64,000 bases of DNA from Kordia sp965283645. Its GTDB lineage: Bacteria; Bacteroidota; Bacteroidia; Flavobacteriales; Flavobacteriaceae. This document shows positions 8,463-17,123 of the stretch, piece after piece. How positions within the stretch are numbered: position 1 is the first letter of the stretch; each line of letters starts with the position of its first letter. The stretch is from assembly GCF_965283645.1 (NCBI RefSeq), contig NZ_CBDIPG010000001.1:2232001-2296000 (forward strand). The letters run 5' to 3'. A program made the position numbers and the translations under genes. The notes below the pieces were generated by a model. It did no database searches. It was not told the origin of the DNA and saw only the letters and a program-made list of their open reading frames with translations.

Positions 8463-9611
8463 TTATTCTGATTTTAAGTGAATTTCCTCCTTCAACTCAC
8501 GAATTCGAGTCTTTACAATTTTGATCATGTCTGTTTTTGCGTTGGGAAACTTCTTTAAAAAACGTTCATACATTTTAAGTTTTTCTTTTAAATCCGAATA
8601 CAAATTATCTGCACATAAAGCCATCTGAAATTGTGCCGCATCGTAATCTGGATTTTCTTTTAAAGCTATTTTAAAATACTTCATCGCTGATTTATGATCT
8701 TTCTCATCAAAAGCTACCAAACCTAAAATATAATAATCGCCAGACGTATCTAACATTTTTGCCGCAATTGCTTGTGATGCGTGATGTGCAGCCTTTTTAA
8801 TAACACCATCTTGATAGTATAACTTTGCCAATTGCGAATGATGAAAATAGTTGCCAGGATCACGCTTTAATGCTTCATTATAATAAGCAATTGCTTTTAA
8901 AATTTTTCTAACTCTGTACGCCGCAAAAGCAGCTTTTTCATATACATATTGAGTTGCTTTATTGCGCTTGATAATTTTTTCAAACCAAAATAACGCTTTC
9001 TTATATTTTTTTAATGCGTAATACAATTGTGCATTAAACCCTATAATTTTTAAATCTTCCGAATTATTTTTTAAACCAACATTGATAATATCTTCAACTT
9101 TTTCAAAATCTTTTTGCTGTAAATGATATACAATCAATTTATAAATACTTTTTTGATGTTGTGAATCGAGTTGAAAAGCCGTTTTATACGAATCAACATA
9201 ATCATCAATATTAAGAGCTTCTTTTGACAAACCAATTTGATAATGAAAATTAGGATTGAGCGTATCTTTAGCTTTTAATTTTTCAAAAATTGTTAACGAT
9301 TGTTCGTACTTACTCGTTGTAAAAAGTAATTTTCCATAATCGTACAATACAAGTGTGTTTAACGAATCAGTATGCAATGATTTTTCATAATTTTCAATTG
9401 CTTTTTTACTATTTCCTAACGCTTTATACGCTTTTGCAATTTGTATGGTTGCATACACTTTATTGTTTGATTGCTCGTAGACTTTTATTGCTTTTGAATA
9501 ATTTCCAACACGATACAAACTATCAGCTACCGATACAGACAAAGTCGAAGATTGCGCTCCGACTTTGCTTGTTATTATACATGTGATGAATATAATAAGT
9601 ACTCTATTCAT
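8463..9611 (-). CDS. Tetratricopeptide repeat protein, secreted or periplasmic
   Basis: This 382-residue protein has an N-terminal signal sequence (MNRVLIIFITCIITSKVGAQ) and then about nine to ten TPR units through residue 350, for example AYKALGNSKKAIENYEKSL, AAYRVRKILKAIAYYNEALK and DEKDHKSAMKYFKIALKENP. TPR arrays are scaffolds for protein contacts. It starts 9 bp after the stop of the M56 peptidase gene, so it is probably part of the BlaI/M56 operon. Its partner is not known. Confidence 0.82.
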   Translation of the reverse strand: MNRVLIIFITCIITSKVGAQSSTLSVSVADSLYRVGNYSKAIKVYEQSNNKVYATIQIAKAYKALGNSKKAIENYEKSLHTDSLNTLVLYDYGKLLFTTSKYEQSLTIFEKLKAKDTLNPNFHYQIGLSKEALNIDDYVDSYKTAFQLDSQHQKSIYKLIVYHLQQKDFEKVEDIINVGLKNNSEDLKIIGFNAQLYYALKKYKKALFWFEKIIKRNKATQYVYEKAAFAAYRVRKILKAIAYYNEALKRDPGNYFHHSQLAKLYYQDGVIKKAAHHASQAIAAKMLDTSGDYYILGLVAFDEKDHKSAMKYFKIALKENPDYDAAQFQMALCADNLYSDLKEKLKMYERFLKKFPNAKTDMIKIVKTRIRELKEEIHLKSE

Positions 9612-9620
9612 AGTGTAAAC

Positions 9621-11099
9621 TTATTGTACTTTAAATACGATTGGTAACATATATTTTATACTTACAGGACTTCCATCTTTCTCTCCTGGAGTAACTTGCG
9701 GTAACAATCTAAGTACACGTGTTGTTTCTTTTTCCAAATCTGGATGTGGTGCTCTTACCAAAACTTCTGATACGTTACCATTTTGATCAATGATAAATTT
9801 TGCGTAAATTTTATTGACACCAGTAAGTTTTAAATCTACCGCCAACTTTGTATTAAAGTTTTTATTCACATGTTTTTGCACATTTAGGTTGAAACAATTT
9901 TTTGAGTCTTCAAATGTTCCCGAATTTTCACAGCCTGGATACACTGGAGATGTATCAAGCATTTTAAAATCTACAGCTTCTTTTTCCAGTTCGCCCATAG
10001 CTATTACTTCTTCTTTACTTTTCTTTACCGAAGCTACATAATCCTCATAAGATTGTTGGACAATCTTACTTTCTTTATTCTGATCAAATAATTTTGAAGC
10101 TTCTTCATACAACGCTGATTGTCTATTAAATTGATCTTCTGTCAATATCCCATTTGGTTTCTTTTCTTCATGAATGGCGCTTATTTTATCCATAATGATT
10201 TTAAACTGCTTCTCCTTACCAAGTTCACTTACGGCTTCCGTTTTATCTTCAGAATCGACAATGGTAGTATCTTCACAAGACGTATAAAGCAGTGAAAGGA
10301 CTAGTACTGGTACTAAAATTAAATACTTTAGTTTTAAAATTTGACGGGATTTTTGTTTTGTTAACATAATGATTCGTTTTTTAATTAATGAATGTTTAAA
10401 GAATTGATTGGTAAACGAAAAATGTTGTGTTTGAAAAACTTCAGCCAACAATTTTTCATAATAATCGGAGTTGTTATTTTCGTTTGCTACAGAAGCATCA
10501 GCAATATATTCATGCACTTCTGAAATTCGTTTTTGATAGATATATACTAACGGATTGAACCAACACAGAATGCGTAAAAGTTCAAAATATAATAAGTCAA
10601 GAGAATGTTTTTCACGAATGTGAACCAATTCGTGCGAAAGAATATCTTGTAGTTTTTCTTCGTTAATGTCATTTCCAATAAATACATATTTGAAAATTGA
10701 AAATGCCGCGCTACTATTCGGAATTTTGATAATTTTATAATTTCCTTGGTGCACAATAATTCCTTTTAATTTTAATCGAATTAATTGTACTATTTTATAA
10801 ATAAACAATGTACTACTCACTGCAATTCCTATAATTAAATACCAATTCCAAGATGGTGCAATAACTTCAACCGCTTTTTCAGGAGTTAACACAATTTCTG
10901 GTAATAGAATGATATATTCTTGCGGAACAGCATTTTGAAAGCTTTCAATTTTAACAAAAGGCAATAAAAAAGAAATCAATGAAGAAAAAATTAAGTACAT
11001 CCTGTTCCATTGAAAAAAGGTTTCTTTCTTAAGAAATAAATCGTAGGCCACTAAAAATAGCAACTGAAACGCAACAACTTGTATGAGATATTGTATCAT
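9621..11099 (-). CDS. M56 family (BlaR1-like) membrane metallopeptidase with TonB-C domain
   Basis: A 492-residue protein. Four membrane helices in the first 300 residues flank a cytoplasmic zinc-peptidase motif LSHELVHIREKHS (HExxH). A helix around residues 258-272 (YLILVPVLVLSLLYTS) leads to a periplasmic part, which ends with a TonB-C-type domain (AVDLKLTGVNKIYAKFIID to the C-terminus). In the BlaR1 family the peptidase is switched on by a periplasmic signal and inactivates the BlaI repressor. Flavobacteria carry this variant with TonB-C in place of the penicillin-binding sensor. The start overlaps the blaI-like stop (4 bp). Confidence 0.88.
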   Translation of the reverse strand: MIQYLIQVVAFQLLFLVAYDLFLKKETFFQWNRMYLIFSSLISFLLPFVKIESFQNAVPQEYIILLPEIVLTPEKAVEVIAPSWNWYLIIGIAVSSTLFIYKIVQLIRLKLKGIIVHQGNYKIIKIPNSSAAFSIFKYVFIGNDINEEKLQDILSHELVHIREKHSLDLLYFELLRILCWFNPLVYIYQKRISEVHEYIADASVANENNNSDYYEKLLAEVFQTQHFSFTNQFFKHSLIKKRIIMLTKQKSRQILKLKYLILVPVLVLSLLYTSCEDTTIVDSEDKTEAVSELGKEKQFKIIMDKISAIHEEKKPNGILTEDQFNRQSALYEEASKLFDQNKESKIVQQSYEDYVASVKKSKEEVIAMGELEKEAVDFKMLDTSPVYPGCENSGTFEDSKNCFNLNVQKHVNKNFNTKLAVDLKLTGVNKIYAKFIIDQNGNVSEVLVRAPHPDLEKETTRVLRLLPQVTPGEKDGSPVSIKYMLPIVFKVQ

Positions 11100-11464
11100 G
11101 ATTTCTTGTTATTTTTTTCAACTTCTTTGAGAATATCCTCTAATTCGGAAGTACTGATATCATTTTTTTCCATAAAAAACGAAACCATACTTTTAAACGA
11201 TCCTTGAAAATAACCATTGACCAACTTTGAAATGGATTGGTTGCTATATTCCGATTGTGCAAGCAATGGAAAATACACATGTCCTTTTCCAACTTTTTCA
11301 TAGCCTACAAATCCTTTACTTTCTAAAATCCGTACAATTGTAGAAACCGTATTATATGCAGGTTTTGAGCCTTTAAAGTTTTCTATGATGGTTTTTACAT
11401 TTGCCTTTTCTAGTTTCCACAGAATTTGCATAATCTCTTCTTCTGCCTTCGTTAATTGCTTCAT
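11096..11464 (-). CDS. BlaI/MecI/CopY family repressor
   Basis: A 122-residue winged-helix protein starting MKQLTKAEEEIMQILWKLEK, the classic BlaI opening, followed by the recognition region KPAYNTVSTIVRILESKGFV and a C-terminal dimerisation and cleavage region. It overlaps the M56 peptidase gene, which is expected to cleave it. The region just upstream (11465-11545) contains several TTAGTT/AACTAA elements, for example AACTAAACTCTTAGTT and AACTAAAATTTTAGTT, likely its own operators. Genes controlled outside this operon cannot be seen. Confidence 0.92.
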   Translation of the reverse strand: MKQLTKAEEEIMQILWKLEKANVKTIIENFKGSKPAYNTVSTIVRILESKGFVGYEKVGKGHVYFPLLAQSEYSNQSISKLVNGYFQGSFKSMVSFFMEKNDISTSELEDILKEVEKNNKKS

Positions 11465-11486
11465 TTTTCAACTGTGTTTTTTCAAC

Positions 11487-11549
11487 TAAACTCTTAGTTC
11501 TACGGAACAAATATAACTAAAATTTTAGTTTAAACTAATTTATTAGTTA
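11487..11549. promoter_or_regulatory. Candidate BlaI-type operators
   Basis: Between the blaI-like gene and the divergent DUF456 gene the sequence holds repeated inverted AACTAA/TTAGTT units: AACTAAACTCTTAGTT, AACTAAAATTTTAGTT, and AACTAATTTATTAGTT just after. Each is a dyad with 6-bp arms. This matches the kind of tandem dyad bound by BlaI/MecI family repressors ahead of their own gene. Placement is seen in the sequence; binding is inference. Confidence 0.6.
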
Positions 11550-11598
11550 TAAAATTGTAACATTTTCCAATTGCTTGCGTCTTACAAAAAAAATAGCA

Positions 11599-12099
11599 AT
11601 GGATATTTTATTTACCGTTATTGGCTTCTTTTTAATGCTTTTGGGAATTATTGGTAGCTTCTTACCTATCATCCCTGGACCCGTTACGAGTTGGTTCGGA
11701 TTGCTATTTTTATATCTTACTGATGCTGTTCCAAATAATTGGACATTTTTAGGAATTACATTTGCAATCGCAATTATTGTTTTTGTGATGGATTATATCA
11801 TACCAGCAATAGGAACTAAACGTTTTGGCGGAAGTAAGTACGGAATTTACGGAACCACAATTGGCTTGATCATAGGCTTGATATTTATGGGGCCTTTCGG
11901 AATTATTATTGGTCCGTTTCTGGGCGCTTTGATTGGTGAGTTGGCATTTGCAGATAAAGATGCTGATAGCGCCTTAAAAGCCGCTTTTGGTTCTTTCTTA
12001 GGCTTCTTATTCTCTACGTTATTGAAGTTTATTGTAGCAATTATTTACTTAGGATTTTTTATGCGTGATTTCTGGGAATATAAGAGTGTTATTTTTTAA
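11599..12099 (+). CDS. DUF456 domain membrane protein
   Basis: I place the start at the ATG at 11599 (MDILFTVIGFFLMLLG), giving 166 residues; a TTG eight codons upstream also keeps the frame open. The protein has a repeated glycine-rich helix pattern: GIIGSFLPIIPGPVTSWFG, TTIGLIIGLIFMGPFGIIIG and LGALIGELAFADKD. These are the conserved segments of DUF456, which is widespread in Bacteroidota. Function is unknown. It reads away from the BlaI gene and could share its operator region. Confidence 0.8.
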   Translation: MDILFTVIGFFLMLLGIIGSFLPIIPGPVTSWFGLLFLYLTDAVPNNWTFLGITFAIAIIVFVMDYIIPAIGTKRFGGSKYGIYGTTIGLIIGLIFMGPFGIIIGPFLGALIGELAFADKDADSALKAAFGSFLGFLFSTLLKFIVAIIYLGFFMRDFWEYKSVIF

Positions 12100-12177
12100 A
12101 TCTTAGCTTATAAAAATAAAAGCCAACAACCATAAGGTCATTGACTTTAACGTAAAAACTAAATATGTACTATTATA

Positions 12178-12477
12178 TTATCCTTGTCCGTGATACATTC
12201 CGCTTGGTTCATCGCCATACGCACACGTATTGTATAAAACTACAGATGCGCATGAATCGCTGCAATCTCTAGAATAATTACAATCGGCAAATCCTTCGGG
12301 CATGCTTAACTGCCTAATGGTTTCTTTAGGATCAAACGGATTAATGCTTGCATTAACAGGCAAACACGTTGTTCCGCAAGTATGCGTTGCCCAAATTCCA
12401 CCTTTAACGCTATCTAAATTTGCAATATTCTTTTTGCGTAGACTCAGTTTTTTTAGTGTCAGGTTTTTTTTCTTCAT
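12178..12477 (-). CDS. Cys-rich double-glycine peptide precursor (P1), lanthipeptide-like leader
   Basis: The start is taken as the ATG at 12477 (MKKKNLTLKKLSLRKKNIAN), because this Lys/Leu-rich opening recurs in the other small peptides of the window; the open frame runs 15 codons further upstream. The leader ends in LDSVKGG, and a 73-residue core follows with six cysteines (CGTTC, FADC, RDC, DSC, NTC). It closely resembles Bacteroidota peptides annotated as class I lanthipeptide-like natural product precursors. The core shares a DG/EG-F/L-ADCN block with the peptide at 16212-16511. No LanB, LanC or radical SAM gene is near. It is divergent from the sensor kinase gene. Confidence 0.8.
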   Translation of the reverse strand: MKKKNLTLKKLSLRKKNIANLDSVKGGIWATHTCGTTCLPVNASINPFDPKETIRQLSMPEGFADCNYSRDCSDSCASVVLYNTCAYGDEPSGMYHGQG

Positions 12478-12547
12478 GGTATTGATTGTTTTTAAAGGTT
12501 TAGTGCTATGAAATTCATTCACTACACTTTCAAAAACAAGCTAAAAA

Positions 12548-12578
12548 GAGAATTCGCTTCACTTTACTGAGAATTTGC
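12548..12578. promoter_or_regulatory. 21-bp-spaced direct repeat, candidate LytTR site for P1
   Basis: GAGAATTCGC at 12548-12557 and GAGAATTTGC at 12569-12578 match in nine of ten bases and start exactly 21 bp apart. They lie 71 bp upstream of the P1 start and also upstream of the divergent kinase gene (12644). Two short direct repeats separated by two helical turns are the known recognition layout for LytTR regulators such as AgrA and AlgR. A matching pair lies at 16578-16608 upstream of the second peptide. Confidence 0.6.
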
Positions 12579-12643
12579 ACACTACATTTACAATTAACAA
12601 AAGAGTTGTATCTTCTTACATTAAATTTCATTGTATTACCAAT

Positions 12644-15499
12644 ATGCTTCGTAAACTTCTTTTTTTACTTCTTCCATTAAGCCTTTGTGCGCAATTATCT
12701 GGTGTAAAAAATTATTATCATGATGAAGGACTATTTTGCAAAACTGTGTACAATTTGGCGCAAGATGCAAATGGAATTATTTGGATAGGAACTGATAACG
12801 GATTGTATGCTTTTGATGGTAAAACATTTGAACCATATGACGGAAGTTCAGCACTAAAAGACACAGAAATATTAACCAATTTTTCAATAGATGATGAAAT
12901 ATTTGTCATGACTTTGAATGAAAACTATGCCTATTTAAAAGATGGAAAATTTATTACTAAAAAAGAAAATCCTGAATTAAGAAAAATTCTAGTTAATGGC
13001 ATTTCAGGCATTATACATGATACTATTTCTAATAAAGTAGCACTGTTTAAAAGCCATAATACGAAACATATATATACGTACGAAAAAGGAATTATTGAAA
13101 AAAGGCACTTTACAGATTCTGTAAAAATAATTAACTATCATGATGATATTGTATGTTTTTTTAATTCCGAAAATGATATTATCAAGCTTAACTTAAAAAA
13201 TAATACACGTACAAAAGTAGCAACTCCCGTAAAACCGAATTCAGCTTCAGAAATTGTTTCTTTTGGTGAAAAAAATGTGGCTTTTGCGTTGGGAAATGAA
13301 ATGGCGATCTATAAAATACAAAACGATTCATCTTTGGTATTTCTTGATCATAAAAAAACATCAAAAATCATTAAAAACATCTATTTTCTAAATGATAATG
13401 AAATTTGGTTGACAAACCATATCGGAGGCATTACATGTTATAACATTGATTCTAAAAAAGAAAAGGAGGTTTTTAGCGATTTCATTATTAACGATTTTTT
13501 TAAAGATAAAGATCAAAATGTATGGTTTTCCACAAGAAATCATGGATTGTTTTTTTGGAGTAAATCCAAGTTTCAACGTTTTCTAAAAAAAAGTATAACA
13601 ACGACAGAAGGTGAAAATATTCAAAGTATTGATGGGCGAAAAGACAGTATTTATTTTGGAATGAATGCTTCAAAAGTTGGAAAGATACTCAACAAGTTGC
13701 AATACAAATTTATCGCGTTAGACGGAATCATACGTGTACATGCGTCAAAGAATCAATTATTTTTCGCAACGATAGGTACCATAGACACGTACGATAATCA
13801 ATTCAATTTTATTGATAAAATAAAGATCGCTGGTGCTTTAAAAAATATATCAGAATTTGACACAGAATATCTTATTATCACTGCTTCTGGATCTGCAAAT
13901 TTATTGCACAAAAAAACACTTAGCATCACACCCATTTTTTCAGAAAGATCATACGATGCAATCCCAATTGACGAAAATCATGCTTTTATCTGTTCCGCGA
14001 AAGGCTTGTTTAAAATAAACATTAACAATTGCGAGTATACATCACTAATTTCTGAGTATCTATTTTTTAGTGGTAGCAAAGCCTCAGACAATTGTTATGC
14101 TTTTGGCACAAATGCTGGAGGAATTTTTATTTTACACAATAATGAGCAACAACGATTGACAAAAGATAATGGCTTGTTGAGTAATTCAATCACCAAAGTA
14201 ATTTTTGAATCGCCAACGGTACTTTGGGCAATAGGAAATAGAGGAATCAACCGAATTGCATTTAAAGATAATTATAAAACATACACAATTGACTCTTTTA
14301 CAGAAGCTGACGGAATTCCGCTAGCTACATTAAACGATTTTTACCTGTACAATGGTTTTATGTATCTCGCAACTTCAAAAGGATTGGAGATTTTTAAAAC
14401 AACGGATTTATTAGTACAAAAACAACTAGAGGAAAACACAAAACTTGTTTTAAATCATATTCAATACCAAGATTCTATTTTCAAAAACACACAAATAAAA
14501 ATTCCGTATACCAAAAATTCGATAACCATAAATGTGAGCTATCCTGATTATAATTCGTACGGAAACACGTCATTGAAGTATAAACTTGACAATCAAGAAC
14601 ACTATTCGGTGACGAAAGCTTCTGATATAATTTTGTCTTCGTTACAGCCTGGAAAACACACCTTGTCTATTTACGGACTCAACAGTAGTTATACTGCTAG
14701 CAAAGATAATTTGATCATTTCCATAGATGTGATTCCGCTATTTTGGCAAACTTTATGGTTCAAAATGGTTGCTTTTGCGGTATTGATTACGTTAATTTAT
14801 ACAATTCTGATACGTATCTATATCAATAGAAAAAAACGCATACAGGAGAAAATTCAAACTAAAAAAAAGCTTACCGAATTAGAAGTGGAAGTAATAAAAT
14901 CACAAATGAATCCGCATTTTATTTCAAATTGTTTGAATTCTATCAAGTTATTAAATTACAAAAAAGATTATGCCAATTCACAACTATATATTGATCGTTT
15001 TAACAGAATGTTGCGTTTCAATTTGATGTATTCCAACAATACATTTGTGAAAATTAAAGATGAAATTACATATTTGAACGATTACTTAGAATTAGAAAAA
15101 TTACGCTTTGGAGAACTATTCGATTATATAATTACACACGATTCAACAATTGAAAATCTTAAAATTCCATCATTTTTAGTGCAACCTTTTGTCGAAAATG
15201 CAATCAAACATGCTTTTGTAGAAATGCCTTCTCAAAAAGGGACAATTCGCATTCATTTTCAAGTACACACGGATGAAACTATTGAAATCACCATTAAAGA
15301 TGATGGAATCGGAATTGAAAATCTTTCAAAATCAACACAAAAAAAGCAATCAAAAGGAATTGATTTAATTCGTAGGCGCATGGAATTGTATCGTCAAATT
15401 TTCAATATCTTTAGTACACTTTCGCTTATTGACATGAAAGAACAACACCAAAAAGGCACCAAAGTTCAACTAAAAATAAACCATACACATGCGATTTAA
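12644..15499 (+). CDS. LytS-type sensor histidine kinase with beta-propeller sensor
   Basis: The likely start is the ATG at 12644 (MLRKLLFLLLPLSLCAQ), which gives a proper signal peptide; the frame is open for 23 codons before it. The 951-residue protein has propeller-type repeats in the periplasm (LAQDANGIIWIGTDNGLYAF is the first), a Y_Y_Y-like domain near residue 640, and one transmembrane helix (LWFKMVAFAVLITLIYTILI). The cytoplasmic kinase has H758 in SQMNPHFISNCLNS, then QPFVENAIKHAF and IKDDGIGIENL for ATP binding. This is the HisKA_7TM-less, His_kinase (LytS/YehU) type. It overlaps its response regulator gene by 11 bp. Confidence 0.92.
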   Translation: MLRKLLFLLLPLSLCAQLSGVKNYYHDEGLFCKTVYNLAQDANGIIWIGTDNGLYAFDGKTFEPYDGSSALKDTEILTNFSIDDEIFVMTLNENYAYLKDGKFITKKENPELRKILVNGISGIIHDTISNKVALFKSHNTKHIYTYEKGIIEKRHFTDSVKIINYHDDIVCFFNSENDIIKLNLKNNTRTKVATPVKPNSASEIVSFGEKNVAFALGNEMAIYKIQNDSSLVFLDHKKTSKIIKNIYFLNDNEIWLTNHIGGITCYNIDSKKEKEVFSDFIINDFFKDKDQNVWFSTRNHGLFFWSKSKFQRFLKKSITTTEGENIQSIDGRKDSIYFGMNASKVGKILNKLQYKFIALDGIIRVHASKNQLFFATIGTIDTYDNQFNFIDKIKIAGALKNISEFDTEYLIITASGSANLLHKKTLSITPIFSERSYDAIPIDENHAFICSAKGLFKININNCEYTSLISEYLFFSGSKASDNCYAFGTNAGGIFILHNNEQQRLTKDNGLLSNSITKVIFESPTVLWAIGNRGINRIAFKDNYKTYTIDSFTEADGIPLATLNDFYLYNGFMYLATSKGLEIFKTTDLLVQKQLEENTKLVLNHIQYQDSIFKNTQIKIPYTKNSITINVSYPDYNSYGNTSLKYKLDNQEHYSVTKASDIILSSLQPGKHTLSIYGLNSSYTASKDNLIISIDVIPLFWQTLWFKMVAFAVLITLIYTILIRIYINRKKRIQEKIQTKKKLTELEVEVIKSQMNPHFISNCLNSIKLLNYKKDYANSQLYIDRFNRMLRFNLMYSNNTFVKIKDEITYLNDYLELEKLRFGELFDYIITHDSTIENLKIPSFLVQPFVENAIKHAFVEMPSQKGTIRIHFQVHTDETIEITIKDDGIGIENLSKSTQKKQSKGIDLIRRRMELYRQIFNIFSTLSLIDMKEQHQKGTKVQLKINHTHAI

Positions 15500-16208
15500 A
15501 GCTGGAATTGTAGACGATGAAGCCAACGGACGCGAATTTATATCGTTGCTGTTAAAAAATGAATTTCCACAAATTGATATCATTTTTGAAGCGGCTTCTG
15601 TATTAGATGTTGATATTGCTTTGAAAAAGTATTCGGTTGACGTATTGTTTTTAGATATTCAATTGAAGAATAAAACTGTTTTCCAATCACAGTTTTTAAA
15701 ACGTTCTAACGCCGCAAAAATTTATGTTACCGCGTATGACCAATATGGTATTGAAGCCATTAAACACAATGCAGAAGATTATCTTTTAAAACCTATTAAC
15801 GAGCTTGAATTTGTAAATACGGTTCAAAAAGTTTTATTGTCTAAAATAAATCAAATACAACAAAAAACAATTGCTAACGATTTTATTGATATTCCAACTT
15901 CACGTGGTTACCAACGATTAGCTATTCCTGAAATTGTCCGATGTGAATCTACTAATAATTACACCATCATTTTTTTAGAAAATAAAAAGCAATTTGTTGT
16001 CACCAAACCATTAGCCGATTTTGAAAAACAATTATGCATGTCAAATTTTTGCAGAGTGCATCAAAGTCACCTCATCAATTTGAGTTATGTAAAAGAATAT
16101 GTAAAAGGAAAAGGTGGCGATATTATTTTAAAAGATGGTTCAAAAGTAGCTGTTTCACAACGAAAAAAAGCCGATTTTTTAAATCGACTTTCGTTTCTTT
16201 CTGCATAA
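15489..16208 (+). CDS. LytTR-family response regulator
   Basis: A 239-residue regulator. The receiver domain covers residues 3-120, with DDE near the start, the phosphoacceptor D56 in VLFLDIQLKN, and the KP pair in DYLLKPINE. A LytTR DNA-binding domain from about residue 140 to the end includes CESTNNYTIIFL, FCRVHQSHLINLSYV and DGSKVAVSQRKK. It overlaps the kinase gene by 11 bp and is the cognate regulator. Both flanking peptide genes carry a direct repeat with 21-bp period upstream, which fits the way LytTR dimers bind DNA, so I infer that it controls them. Confidence 0.94.
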   Translation: MRFKAGIVDDEANGREFISLLLKNEFPQIDIIFEAASVLDVDIALKKYSVDVLFLDIQLKNKTVFQSQFLKRSNAAKIYVTAYDQYGIEAIKHNAEDYLLKPINELEFVNTVQKVLLSKINQIQQKTIANDFIDIPTSRGYQRLAIPEIVRCESTNNYTIIFLENKKQFVVTKPLADFEKQLCMSNFCRVHQSHLINLSYVKEYVKGKGGDIILKDGSKVAVSQRKKADFLNRLSFLSA

Positions 16209-16211
16209 AAT

Positions 16212-16511
16212 TTATCCAGGATAAATATCAATATTATTTGGCGGATTCACTTTTATAGCTCCTGTATCTTTAGCACAAGCATAATCTGCGTTCATACTAT
16301 TACAGTCTGCTAAACCATCCAATGATATACACTGTCCATTTTCAGAAAACGGGTCGATACAATTTCCGACGTAGGGAAAAGTTTCTGGCGGATATACTAT
16401 AGCACCAGTACTACAGTTAGTTGCTACTTCTCCTCCTTTGATATTATTAAGACTTGAGATCACGTTTTTTTGTAATAGCAATTTCCCTAATGGCTTCTTT
16501 TTGTTTTTCAT
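16212..16511 (-). CDS. Cys-rich double-glycine peptide precursor (P2), paralogue of P1
   Basis: Start chosen at the ATG at 16511 (MKNKKKPLGKLLLQKNVISS); the frame is open 18 codons further. The leader ends in LNNIKGG and is followed by a 73-residue core with five cysteines. The stretch SLDGLADCNSMNADYAC aligns with PEGFADCNYSRDCSDSC of the peptide at 12178-12477, so the two are paralogues. Its stop lies 3 bp from the stop of the convergent response regulator. It is probably cut after GG by a C39-type exporter; such an exporter is encoded in this window at 28943-31138, but linkage is inference. Confidence 0.78.
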   Translation of the reverse strand: MKNKKKPLGKLLLQKNVISSLNNIKGGEVATNCSTGAIVYPPETFPYVGNCIDPFSENGQCISLDGLADCNSMNADYACAKDTGAIKVNPPNNIDIYPG

Positions 16512-16577
16512 GGTATTAGTGTTTAAAATTAATAGCCGTAAAAGTATTTGGAAACAGAGAAACAATAAAGTGTAATA

Positions 16578-16608
16578 GAGAATTCGCAGGTAAGTTTTTG
16601 GAATTCGT
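16578..16608. promoter_or_regulatory. 21-bp-spaced direct repeat, candidate LytTR site for P2
   Basis: GAGAATTCGC at 16578-16587 is identical to the P1-proximal copy, and a weaker copy TGGAATTCGT begins exactly 21 bp further at 16599. The pair lies 67 bp upstream of the P2 start, close to the 71 bp seen at P1. The shared 11-mer on the coding strand is GCGAATTCTCT. This is the main evidence that the LytTR regulator between the two peptides controls both. Confidence 0.55.
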
Positions 16609-16922
16609 ATGAAGTGAGTTTACTGTAAGAAATCAATATGTTACTTCGAGCGCAATCGAGAAACTTTAGAAAACAAATATTTCAATTAAATCTAATACAT
16701 TCTTCAGATTTTAAATGTGAAGTTCTTAAGATTATGAAGAATAAAATAACTTTTGGGAAACATTCGTAAGATCCAGTTTAACTCATATTGAGTTGAACTA
16801 AAATAAAAAAGCATCCCAATCTTCTTTGAAAGAAAAAAGGAAAGCTTTTCATTGGTTTAACTACTAAACCAAAGGTAAATCAAGGACTTACCTTAAACAA
16901 CACAACTAAATCATTTTGCCAA
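16609..16922. other. Gene-free stretch with several inverted repeats
   Basis: No convincing gene. It holds a REP-like palindromic element around 16643-16665 (TTCGAG, GCGCAA, TCGAGAA), an 11-bp inverted repeat at 16775-16785/16789-16799 (AGTTTAACTCA with TGAGTTGAACT, one wobble), and an 8-bp hairpin at 16852-16872 (TTGGTTTA with TAAACCAA). None has a clear T-run after it. A small RNA cannot be excluded. Confidence 0.4.
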
Positions 16923-16953
16923 AAAAAGCTTCCCACTTTAGGAGAAGCTTTTT
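16923..16953 (-). terminator. Rho-independent terminator after tRNA-Asp
   Basis: AAAAAGCTTC at 16923-16932 pairs with GAAGCTTTTT at 16944-16953 in a 10-bp stem whose A/T ends give a T-run on either strand. It lies about 10 bp downstream of the minus-strand tRNA gene. Confidence 0.75.
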
Positions 16954-16963
16954 GCAATTTTAG

Positions 16964-17037
16964 CGGTCTGGACGGGATTCGAACCCGCGACCCCATGCGT
17001 GACAGGCATGTATTCTAACCAGCTGAACTACCAAACC
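16964..17037 (-). tRNA. tRNA-Asp (GTC)
   Basis: The minus strand folds as a cloverleaf of 74 nt: acceptor stem GGTTTGG with CCAGACC, D-arm with AGCTGGTTAGA, anticodon arm ATGCC-TGTCACG-CAT with anticodon GTC, and T-arm CGGGTTCGAATCCCG. The discriminator base is G, which is an identity element for aspartate. CCA is not encoded. Confidence 0.95.
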
Positions 17038-17123
17038 GTTGCTTTATTGCGGTTGCAAATATACACCACAATTCTATTTATGCAAACATATTTTGATAAA
17101 AAATTAAACTTTTTTTCATAAAA

